Source: Burkholderiales bacterium (GTDB taxonomy: Bacteria; Pseudomonadota; Gammaproteobacteria; Burkholderiales; Burkholderiaceae_C). Taken from it: 5,434 nucleotides of DNA. Shown here piece after piece: positions 1-5,434 of the stretch. Positions within the stretch are counted from its first letter, which is position 1. Each line of letters opens with the position of its first letter. A program made the position numbers and the translations under genes. The stretch is from contig CANHBY010000134.1 in the NCBI GenBank assembly GCA_947458895.1, positions 1-5,434 of the forward strand. Reading direction: 5' to 3'. The notes beneath the pieces are model-generated. The model had not been told where the DNA came from. It did no database searches and worked only from the letters and a program-made list of their open reading frames with translations.

Positions 1-336
1 CAACCCGCCCAAAACCCCAGGTACCGATATGAATTCAGCGCCAAGGAGCGAAGCACGGATGCGGAGTACGCAGGCGACGAAGGGATCGAGCTCACCGGCG
101 AGGACAAGGCCTTCCTCGAGGGACTGATCCAAGACCCCGAACACCCTCTGGACATGAACAACGAGGACGATCGTGATAAGCTGGAAGACGCCTTTAGGCT
201 TCGTCGCTACCCGAACGCAGATCAGGAGGCATTCCGCGAGTTCATCGAGTTGGATGTGACGGTGTTGGATACGCAGGCGGCGGCACCAGCACCAGCTCCG
301 CCCGACGAGGAGGATGATCATGAGTGGGGCAGTTGA
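1..336 (+). CDS. C-terminal part of an unrecognised acidic protein (5' end outside the window)
   Basis: The frame is open from base 1 to a TGA at 334-336 and gives 111 visible residues, so the internal ATG at 154 is probably not the real start. I do not recognise the family and assign no function. The visible part begins with a short basic/aromatic stretch (NPRYRYEF). A predicted-helical, charged region follows (LTGEDKAFLEGL, then KLEDAFRLRRYP and EAFREFIEL). It ends in an Ala-Pro linker (AAAPAPAPP) and a very acidic tail (DEEDDHEWGS). The composition is dominated by Asp and Glu, and there is no signal peptide or membrane segment in this part. Flexible Pro-Ala linkers ending in acidic peptides often serve as protein contact tails, but that is only a suggestion here. 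The gene converges on mfd with a 17-bp gap. A homology search with the full gene is needed to name it. Confidence 0.7.
   Translation, partial: QPAQNPRYRYEFSAKERSTDAEYAGDEGIELTGEDKAFLEGLIQDPEHPLDMNNEDDRDKLEDAFRLRRYPNADQEAFREFIELDVTVLDTQAAAPAPAPPDEEDDHEWGS
307..322 (+). promoter_or_regulatory. Possible ribosome binding site and start codon of a truncated following gene
   Basis: GAGGAGG at 307-313 lies 6 nt before an ATG at 320-322, which is good spacing for translation initiation and overlaps the end of the acidic gene in the way coupled operon genes do. The frame reads MSGAVEWAPSLTSALPAPPTP and stops at 383-385, inside the antisense of the mfd 3' end. If the site is real, the gene it served has been lost. 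The caveat is that a run of Asp/Glu codons (GAC GAG GAG GAT GAT) produces SD-like sequence by itself. Confidence 0.3.
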
Positions 337-353
337 ATGGGCACCTTCCCTGA

Positions 354-3300
354 CTAGCGCCCTACCGGCACCCCCAACGCCTTGAGCACATCCCGTACCA
401 GTTGAGCCCGATCTTTGGGGTCGGCAACGGCGCGCTCAATTCGCAGCTTGTCATTCCCCGCCAGCTTGATGTGCCGGTTTTTCTGAACCAATTCAATGAT
501 TTTCAGCGCATCAATGGGCGGGTTGGCTCGGAAGATGATCATCACCAATTGGGGCGCCGCCTCGATCTTGAGCACACCATAGGGTCGGGACAGCACCCGC
601 AGCCTGTGCACATCGAAAAGTGTTTGTCCCTGGGGGGGGAGTTTGCCGAAACGATCGGTGATTTCCTCCAGCATCGTGTCAATGTGCTCGGCCTTTTCAG
701 CGCTGGCCAGGCGTTTGTAGAGTGACAAGCGCGTGTGCACATCGCCACAATAATCATGAGGGAGCAGGGCGGGCGCGTGAAGGTTGATTTCCGTGGTGGC
801 GCTCAGGGGCGAGAGCAAATCGGGTTCCTTGCCCGACTTGAGCGAGCGAACGGCTTCGCTCAGCATCTCGTTGTAGAGCTGAAACCCGACCTCCATCATG
901 TTGCCGCTCTGGTTTTCACCCAGCACTTCGCCTGCACCCCGAATCTCGAGGTCGTGCATGGCCAGGTAAAAACCTGACCCCAGCTCTTCCATGTCCTGGA
1001 TGGCTTGCAGGCGTTGGCCCGCTTGCTTGGTCAGGCCTTGCACATCGGGAACCATCAGGTAGGCATAGGCCTGGTGGTGGGAACGACCCACTCGGCCCCG
1101 CAGCTGATGCAACTGCGCCAAGCCAAACTTGTCAGCACGGCTGATGACGATGGTGTTGGCGCTGGGGACATCAATGCCGGTTTCGATGATGGTCGAGCAC
1201 AGCAATACGTTGTAGCGTTGGGCCACAAAGTCACGCATGACCTTTTCCAGCTCACGCTCTGGCATCTGCCCGTGAGCCACCGCGATGCGTGCCTCAGGCA
1301 GCAGCTCTTGCAGGCCCATTCGGCGGTTTTCGATGGTGTCGACCTCGTTGTGCAAGAAATAAACCTGCCCACCCCGCTTGAGCTCACGCAGCACCGCTTC
1401 GCGGATGGTGCTGTTGTTTTCGGTACGCACAAACGTTTTAATCGCCAGCCGCCGCTGTGGGGCCGTGGCAATCACACTCAAGTCACGCAGCCCTTCCAGC
1501 GCCATGCCCAGCGTGCGGGGGATCGGCGTGGCGGTGAGCGTCAGCACATCTACCTCGGCGCGCAGCGCTTTCATGGCCTCTTTGTGGCGCACGCCGAAGC
1601 GGTGTTCCTCATCAATCACGAGCAGCCCCAGGCGCTTGAACTTTGTGTGGGGGCTCAACAGCTTGTGGGTGCCCACCACGATGTCGATGGTGCCGTCCTC
1701 TAAGCCTTCCATCGTAATCTTGACCTCTTTGGCAGAGCGGAAACGGGAGATCTCGGCCACCCGAATGGGCCACGGCCCGAAGCGGTCGGCGATGTTTTGA
1801 TAGTGCTGCTCAGCCAACAAGGTGGTTGGCGCCAAAATGGCCACCTGCTTGCCGCCAGTGACCGCCACAAAGGCTGCCCGCAGCGCCACCTCGGTTTTGC
1901 CAAATCCCACATCGCCGCACACCAGGCGATCCATGGGCTGGGGGCTGATCATGTCCTGGATGACCGCATGAATGGCTGCTTTCTGATCGGGCGTTTCCTC
2001 AAAGCCGAAGCTGGTGGCGAATGCTTCATAGTCTTGCGGCGAGTAGCGGAAGGGGTGCCCCTCGCGCGCAGCCCGGCGCGCGTACAGGTTCAGCAGCTCG
2101 GCCGCGGTGTCGCGCACCTGCTCGGCCGCCTTGCGTTTGGCCTTTTCCCATTGCCCAGAGCCCAGCCGATGCAAAGGAGCTTCGTCGGCGCTGACGCCGG
2201 TGTAGCGGCTGATCAAGTGCAGTTGAGCCACCGGCACATAAAGCGTGGCCTGGTCCGCGTATTGCAAATGCAAAAATTCGCTGGCCCCTTCGTTCGCTGG
2301 CCCGGCCTCACCCAGCTGAATCAGCCGCAAGCCCACATAGCGCCCAATGCCATGATTCACGTGAACGACCGGGTCGCCCACCTTCAGCTCTGACAAGTCT
2401 TTGATCAGCGCATTGACATCACTGGCCTGCTCCTGCTTGCGCCTTCGGCGCGCCGTGGGGCTGGTGGCAAAGAGCTCTGTTTCAGTCACGAGGCCAATGG
2501 CCGGCTCATTGGCTTGCGCGAGCCACATGAACCCTTCAGCCAGTGGTGCTGCTGCAATGGCTACGCGGTGCGTGCTCTGAACAAACTCATCGAGCGAAGC
2601 GACGCTTGGCGGCTCGATCTGGTGGTCACGCAACATGTCCAGGAGGCTCTCCCGGCGCCCTTGACTCTCGGCCACGATCAGCGTTCGGTGGGGGCTGTTC
2701 GCGATGTGCTGTTGAAGCTTCCTGAGGGGTTCTGGCGCGCCACGCTCCACGCTCAGGTCAGGTAGCGGCCTGGCCCAATCCACAGGCCCAGAGCCCTTAA
2801 TCCACAAGCTCGCATGCTGGTTGCAGCGAATGAAAAATTCCTCGGGCGACAAGAACAGTGAGGGCGGCGGCAAAATGGGCCGCTCCGGGTCGTGCTGCAA
2901 AAACCGGTGCCGTTCTCGGGTGTCGACCCAAAAGCGCTGCAGGGCTTCATCCATCTCGCCATGCAAGACCAGCGTGGCCTGCTCACCCAGGTAGTCGAAG
3001 AGGGTCGCTGTTTGCTCAAAAAACAGCGGCAGGTAGTACTCCATGCCGGCGGCGCTGATACCGCTGGACATGTCTTTGTAAAGGCGAACCTTGGTGGGGT
3101 CTCCCTCCACCATCTCGCGCCAACGAGCGCGGAAGGCATTGCGCGAAGCCTCGTCCATCGGGTACTCGCGCCCCGGCAGCAGCCGAACCTCAGGCACCGG
3201 GTACAAACTTCGCTGAGTGTCTGGATCAAAGGTGCGAATGCTGTCCACCTCGTCACCGAACAAATCCACCCGGTAGGGCACCAGCGACCCCATGGGAAAA

Positions 3301-3809
3301 AGGTCAATCAGACCGCCCCGCACAGCATATTCACCCGGCGAAACCACCTGCGTCACGTGGTTGTAGCCTGCCAAAGTGAGCTGGCTCTTCAAGGCGGCCT
3401 CATTGAGTTTTTGCTTTTGCTTGAACTCAAAGGTGTAGGCCGCCAAAAAGCTCGGCGGCGCCAAACGAACCAGGGCTGTGGTTGCGGCCAGCAACACCAC
3501 ATCGACATCTCGGCGCTGCATGCGCCACAGCGTGGCCAAGCGCTCCGAGATCAAATCCTGGTGGGGTGAAAAAGTATCGTAGGGCAGTGTTTCCCAGTCA
3601 GGGAACACCACCACTCGAAGTCCTGGCGCAAAAAAAGCCAGCTCGCTCTCAAGCCGCTGCGCATCAGAAGGGTCAGCCACCATGATGGCGGTGGGGTGCC
3701 CCTGTTCTTTTTGGGCCTGCGCGAAGCGCCCCAGCAACAAGGCGTCAGCGGATCCGAAAGGGCGGGTCAGTGTGAAACGTTTGCCTGTGGCGATGACCGG
3801 TAAATGCAT
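354..3809 (-). CDS. mfd: Transcription-repair coupling factor Mfd
   Basis: Cytoplasmic SF2 DNA translocase that binds RNA polymerase stalled at DNA damage, pushes it off the template and recruits UvrA, starting transcription-coupled nucleotide excision repair. At 1151 residues it matches the usual length (E. coli about 1148). Domains in order: a UvrB-like N-terminal module (LPYDTFSPHQ near 75-84, PGEYAVRGGLIDLFP near 158-172); a basic linker (RRRRK, 454-458); the CarD-like RNA polymerase interaction domain (VGDPVVHVNHGIGRYVG, about 477-493); a helicase core with Walker A GDVGFGKTE (632-640), DEEH box (733-736), TATPIPRT (759-766) and QLRGRVGRS (902-910); and the C-terminal TRCF domain that regulates UvrA contact. 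All key motifs are intact. The ATG at 3809 is the only plausible start: an in-frame TGA lies 24 nt upstream with no other ATG/GTG/TTG between. There is no clear Shine-Dalgarno before it; the leader is C-rich. The stop is TAG. It is divergent from ispD. Confidence 0.98.
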   Translation of the reverse strand: MHLPVIATGKRFTLTRPFGSADALLLGRFAQAQKEQGHPTAIMVADPSDAQRLESELAFFAPGLRVVVFPDWETLPYDTFSPHQDLISERLATLWRMQRRDVDVVLLAATTALVRLAPPSFLAAYTFEFKQKQKLNEAALKSQLTLAGYNHVTQVVSPGEYAVRGGLIDLFPMGSLVPYRVDLFGDEVDSIRTFDPDTQRSLYPVPEVRLLPGREYPMDEASRNAFRARWREMVEGDPTKVRLYKDMSSGISAAGMEYYLPLFFEQTATLFDYLGEQATLVLHGEMDEALQRFWVDTRERHRFLQHDPERPILPPPSLFLSPEEFFIRCNQHASLWIKGSGPVDWARPLPDLSVERGAPEPLRKLQQHIANSPHRTLIVAESQGRRESLLDMLRDHQIEPPSVASLDEFVQSTHRVAIAAAPLAEGFMWLAQANEPAIGLVTETELFATSPTARRRRKQEQASDVNALIKDLSELKVGDPVVHVNHGIGRYVGLRLIQLGEAGPANEGASEFLHLQYADQATLYVPVAQLHLISRYTGVSADEAPLHRLGSGQWEKAKRKAAEQVRDTAAELLNLYARRAAREGHPFRYSPQDYEAFATSFGFEETPDQKAAIHAVIQDMISPQPMDRLVCGDVGFGKTEVALRAAFVAVTGGKQVAILAPTTLLAEQHYQNIADRFGPWPIRVAEISRFRSAKEVKITMEGLEDGTIDIVVGTHKLLSPHTKFKRLGLLVIDEEHRFGVRHKEAMKALRAEVDVLTLTATPIPRTLGMALEGLRDLSVIATAPQRRLAIKTFVRTENNSTIREAVLRELKRGGQVYFLHNEVDTIENRRMGLQELLPEARIAVAHGQMPERELEKVMRDFVAQRYNVLLCSTIIETGIDVPSANTIVISRADKFGLAQLHQLRGRVGRSHHQAYAYLMVPDVQGLTKQAGQRLQAIQDMEELGSGFYLAMHDLEIRGAGEVLGENQSGNMMEVGFQLYNEMLSEAVRSLKSGKEPDLLSPLSATTEINLHAPALLPHDYCGDVHTRLSLYKRLASAEKAEHIDTMLEEITDRFGKLPPQGQTLFDVHRLRVLSRPYGVLKIEAAPQLVMIIFRANPPIDALKIIELVQKNRHIKLAGNDKLRIERAVADPKDRAQLVRDVLKALGVPVGR

Positions 3810-3827
3810 GGGGGAGGGCAGTGAGTT

Positions 3828-3847
3828 TGGCCCTCAGCTCAGGGCCA
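3828..3847. repeat. 20-nt near-palindrome in the mfd leader / upstream of ispD
   Basis: TGGCCCT (3828-3834) and AGGGCCA (3841-3847) are perfect inverted 7-nt arms around CAGCTC. The central AGCT is itself symmetric, so 18 of 20 positions are palindromic. It begins 4 bp from the mfd -10 and covers the predicted mfd transcription start. It could be an operator for a dimeric repressor or a 5' hairpin (7-bp stem, 6-nt loop) in the mfd mRNA. No known operator consensus is recognised. Confidence 0.5.
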
Positions 3848-3850
3848 CGG

Positions 3851-3860
3851 ATTATAGAAT
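3851..3860. promoter_or_regulatory. Divergent mfd / ispD promoter core with shared near-symmetric -10
   Basis: Read on the minus strand, 3856-3851 is a perfect TATAAT. A start about 7 nt downstream, near 3844, would give mfd a leader of roughly 35 nt. Read on the plus strand, the same segment gives TAGAAT at 3855-3860 (5 of 6 matches to TATAAT), which would start transcription near 3867, just before the proposed ispD start. I find no convincing -35 hexamer at 16-18 bp on either strand and no TG extension, so promoter strength is uncertain. The element sits in the only intergenic space between the two divergent units, which supports the call. Confidence 0.5.
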
Positions 3861-3889
3861 CCTGCGATCGCCCCACCCAGCTGCAAAAC

Positions 3890-4597
3890 TTGAGTCATCT
3901 CCCCACCCCCCACTGCTTTGCCCTCGTTCCATGTGCTGGCAAGGGCGAGCGAGCCGGCACCCGCCAGCCCAAGCAGTATGAGGCCGTCGCGGGCCTGCCG
4001 ATGGTTCAGCACACCTTGCAGGCGCTGTTCTCCGTGAGCCGCTTGCAGGCCGTTTTGGTCGTGCTTCATCCTGAAGACGATCTCTTCGAACAGCACGTTC
4101 CCAACTTCCCTGGCCTGGTGGCCCGTGTGGGTGGCTCAACTCGCGCTCAAAGCGTACTCAACGGCCTGCTGGCGCTGCGTTCACAGGGCGCACATGATGC
4201 CGATTGGGTGCTGGTTCATGATGCGGCCAGGTGCCTGCTGCAAGCGCGTTGGGTCAACGCCCTGATCGATGCTTGTGAGCATGACCCTGTGGGTGGCCTG
4301 CTCGCTTTGCCTGTGGCAGACACCCTCAAGCAAGCGCAAGGCGACCGCGTCGAGTGCAGCATCAGCCGCACGCAAAAATGGCAGGCCCAGACGCCCCAGA
4401 TGTTCCGTCTCGGCGCGTTGGAGTCTGCCCTGCAGCAGGCCCTGGCCGGCAGCGCAGATATGATCACCGACGAGTCCAGTGCGATCGAGGCGATGGGCCA
4501 GCGCCCAAAGCTCGTGATGGGTTCCCTGGAAAACTTCAAGCTCACCTATCCCCCAGACTTTGAGCTTGCTGAAAAACTATTGAGGATGCGCTCATGA
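3890..4597 (+). CDS. ispD: 2-C-methyl-D-erythritol 4-phosphate cytidylyltransferase IspD
   Basis: Third step of the MEP pathway: joins MEP to CTP, giving CDP-methylerythritol and pyrophosphate, in the cytoplasm. The protein shows the glycine-rich nucleotide-binding loop [11 protein letters not shown] (13-23) followed by QPKQY (26-30). Arg21 and Lys28 match the catalytic Arg20/Lys27 of E. coli IspD. Further on are [17 protein letters not shown] (the frequent Pro after AAR is Cys here), [13 protein letters not shown] and the C-terminal [19 protein letters not shown]. The frame extends upstream to a GTG at 3821, giving 258 residues. I prefer TTG at 3890 (235 residues, close to the E. coli 236): conserved homology starts only 9 residues later, and the likely promoter at 3851-3860 lies downstream of the GTG. 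No strong Shine-Dalgarno precedes this TTG, whereas GGGGGAGGG at 3810-3818 could serve TTG 3827, so the start is not settled. Overlaps ispF by 4 nt. Confidence 0.95.
   Translation: MSHLPTPHCFALVPCAGKGERAGTRQPKQYEAVAGLPMVQHTLQALFSVSRLQAVLVVLHPEDDLFEQHVPNFPGLVARVGGSTRAQSVLNGLLALRSQGAHDADWVLVHDAARCLLQARWVNALIDACEHDPVGGLLALPVADTLKQAQGDRVECSISRTQKWQAQTPQMFRLGALESALQQALAGSADMITDESSAIEAMGQRPKLVMGSLENFKLTYPPDFELAEKLLRMRS
4582..4597 (+). promoter_or_regulatory. ispF ribosome binding site and ATGA stop/start overlap
   Basis: GAGG at 4582-4585 lies 8 nt before the ATG at 4594. The TGA of ispD (4595-4597) overlaps this ATG, so translation of ispF is probably coupled to ispD. A second ATG follows directly at 4597 and could also be used. 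Confidence 0.7.
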
Positions 4598-5124
4598 TGA
4601 ACAACCGCAGTGGGCAGCCTATGCGTGTCGGTGAGGGCTGGGACACCCACGCCCTGGTGGCTGGCCGGCGCCTGATTTTGGGTGGCGTCGAGATCCCCCA
4701 CACCCACGGCCTGCTCGGCCACTCCGATGCTGATGCCCTTTGTCATGCCATCACCGATGCTCTCTTTGGCGCGGCTGGCTTGGGCGACATTGGTCATCAT
4801 TTCCCCGATACCGATGAGCGTCTCAAGGGCGCTGATTCGCTGGCATTGCTCGCCGACGCCGCCCGACGTTTAAGAGCAGCTGGCTGGGAAATCAACAACA
4901 TCGACACCACCATCGTGGCCCAGGCTCCCAAGCTGGCACCCTTTGTGGCCACGATGCGCCAGCGCTTGTCCATGGCTTTGGGCATCAGCGCTGAGCAGGT
5001 CAATGTCAAGGCAAAGACCGCCGAGAAGATGGGCCCCGTCGGCCGCGGCGAGTCGATTGAGGCGCGCGCTGTGTGTCTTTTGATGAGCCAGCGCATGCCC
5101 TTGTTCGCCCTCAATGGGCCTTGA
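4594..5124 (+). CDS. ispF: 2-C-methyl-D-erythritol 2,4-cyclodiphosphate synthase IspF
   Basis: Fifth step of the MEP pathway: cyclises CDP-methylerythritol 2-phosphate to methylerythritol cyclodiphosphate with release of CMP. The family is a homotrimer with a divalent metal at each subunit interface. All signature parts are visible: GEGWDTHAL at 13-21 with metal ligands Asp17 and His19; [11 protein letters not shown] at 42-52 with the third ligand His51; FPDTD at 70-74; and the CDP-binding [19 protein letters not shown] at 139-157. The length is 176 residues against about 159 in E. coli; the excess is a 9-residue N-terminal extension and a short C-terminal tail (MPLFALNGP). The ATG at 4594 is chosen for its GAGG at good spacing and overlap with ispD. 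ATG 4621 (167 residues, starting MRVGEGWD) resembles the usual family start but has no clear RBS. It follows ispD in one operon. Confidence 0.97.
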   Translation: MMNNRSGQPMRVGEGWDTHALVAGRRLILGGVEIPHTHGLLGHSDADALCHAITDALFGAAGLGDIGHHFPDTDERLKGADSLALLADAARRLRAAGWEINNIDTTIVAQAPKLAPFVATMRQRLSMALGISAEQVNVKAKTAEKMGPVGRGESIEARAVCLLMSQRMPLFALNGP

Positions 5125-5145
5125 GGTCAGCTCGGCCGTCAAGGC
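5118..5145. terminator. Inverted repeat at the ispF / recombinase convergent junction, possible terminator
   Basis: GCCTTGA (5118-5124, including the ispF stop codon) and TCAAGGC (5139-5145) are perfect 7-nt inverted arms with a 14-nt loop. The position between two convergent genes suits a bidirectional terminator, but there is no T-tract on either strand and the loop is long, so intrinsic termination is doubtful. A separate palindrome, GGCCGGCC, lies at 5154-5161. Confidence 0.25.
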
Positions 5146-5160
5146 GCACGTTGGGCCGGC

Positions 5161-5434
5161 CTACACGACATCCACAGGCGCGTCCAAAATGCGCCCGTAT
5201 TTTTGAAGCACTGCGGTCTCAGTCACACCCAGCCAGGCCGCCACTTCAAGCGGTGTTTTGCCCCGACGAAGTTGCCTCAGGGCAAAGGTATGCCGCAGCC
5301 GAAAGCTGCCTCCCTCGACCTCATCAATGCCAGCGAGCCGCAGCACTTCCTTGCTCGACTCAAACTGCCCGACCTTGCCCCATGACTTTCCACTGCGAGT
5401 GGAAGGGAACAAAACCTCTCCAGGGATGCCCATG
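5161..5434 (-). CDS. Tyrosine recombinase / phage-type integrase, C-terminal fragment (5' end outside the window)
   Basis: About 90 visible residues of the catalytic C-terminus of a DNA breaking-rejoining enzyme. The stretch FRLRHTFALRQLRRG (44-58 of the visible part) aligns with the HxLRHTFA box, where Arg47 is the second catalytic Arg. VAAWLGV (64-70) aligns with the LGH box, and KYGRI contains the likely nucleophile Tyr79, 9 residues after LGV as expected. Two usual histidines are replaced: the first of HxxR is Phe44 and that of LGH is Val70. The frame is open to the window edge; the ATG at 5433 is probably internal, because the core-binding domain and first catalytic Arg would lie upstream. 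The ending LDAPVDVV resembles, from memory, large Burkholderiales integrases carrying DUF3701; that link is tentative. It is convergent with ispF, with 36 bp between. Whether it is an active island integrase or a resident stand-alone gene cannot be told from this piece. Confidence 0.82.
   Translation of the reverse strand, partial: MGIPGEVLFPSTRSGKSWGKVGQFESSKEVLRLAGIDEVEGGSFRLRHTFALRQLRRGKTPLEVAAWLGVTETAVLQKYGRILDAPVDVV

Noticed and set aside
154..336. A separate 60-residue gene starting at ATG 154
   Set aside because: The reading frame continues open upstream to base 1 with similar acidic, helical composition and no RBS before 154, so it is more likely the tail of a larger protein.
337..353. 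Terminator between the left gene and mfd
   Set aside because: The 17-bp gap has no stable stem (only a short GGG/CCC match) and no T-tract on either strand.
320..385. A real 21-residue peptide gene (MSGAVEW...)
   Set aside because: It runs into the antisense of the mfd 3' end and stops by chance. It is better read as a truncated start or an SD-like coincidence than as a functional small protein.
1005..1703. Long plus-strand open frame (232 codons) opposite mfd
   Set aside because: It lies entirely antisense to conserved Mfd helicase motifs, has no recognisable domain or RBS, and is explained by the high-GC codon bias of mfd. The same applies to frames at 1797-2393 and 2892-3569.
3630..3636. 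A7 run in early mfd as a programmed slippage site
   Set aside because: It encodes an ordinary Phe-Phe pair, with no downstream stimulatory structure or alternative frame of note.
3821..3889. N-terminal extension of IspD from GTG 3821
   Set aside because: It would contain the predicted promoter and the palindrome, is not IspD-like, and its purine-rich SD is only 2-3 nt from the GTG.
5125..5160. Attachment site core for the recombinase
   Set aside because: By eye I found no direct repeat shared with the left border at 337-356, and no tRNA gene end is present; a partner repeat may lie outside the window.

Overview
The window looks like chromosomal DNA of a GC-rich betaproteobacterium, probably Burkholderiales and plausibly Comamonadaceae. 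The evidence is the divergent mfd / ispD-ispF layout and family-style motifs such as GEGWDTHAL in IspF and VHDAARCL in IspD. This placement is inferred from motifs and gene order, not from a search.

Layout, left to right. (1) 1-336 (+): the 3' end of an unrecognised, very acidic protein whose start lies outside the window. A well-placed Shine-Dalgarno-like site and an ATG near its end could mark the start of a second gene that is cut off almost at once. (2) 354-3809 (-): a complete mfd, the transcription-repair coupling factor, convergent with the left gene and only 17 bp from it. (3) 3810-3889: a short divergent intergenic region with a perfect TATAAT for mfd, a near-symmetric -10 that could also serve ispD, and a 20-nt near-palindrome. 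(4) 3890-4597 (+) ispD and 4594-5124 (+) ispF, overlapping at ATGA and forming a two-gene methylerythritol phosphate (MEP) isoprenoid operon. (5) 5125-5160: a short convergent gap with an inverted repeat. (6) 5161-5434 (-): the C-terminal part of a tyrosine recombinase/integrase running off the right edge.

IspD and IspF catalyse steps 3 and 5 of the MEP pathway to IPP/DMAPP. Mfd is unrelated in function; it removes stalled RNA polymerase at DNA lesions and recruits UvrA. The three core genes form a conserved housekeeping block. What is out of the ordinary is at the edges: a recombinase fragment at the right and an orphan acidic protein with a possibly truncated follower at the left, which suggests that the block may be bordered by accessory DNA. 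I see no complete novel system here. The best leads are the possible breakpoint near 337-353, the shared symmetric promoter, and the unusual catalytic motif of the recombinase. I see no tRNA, rRNA, CRISPR array or insertion sequence ends.
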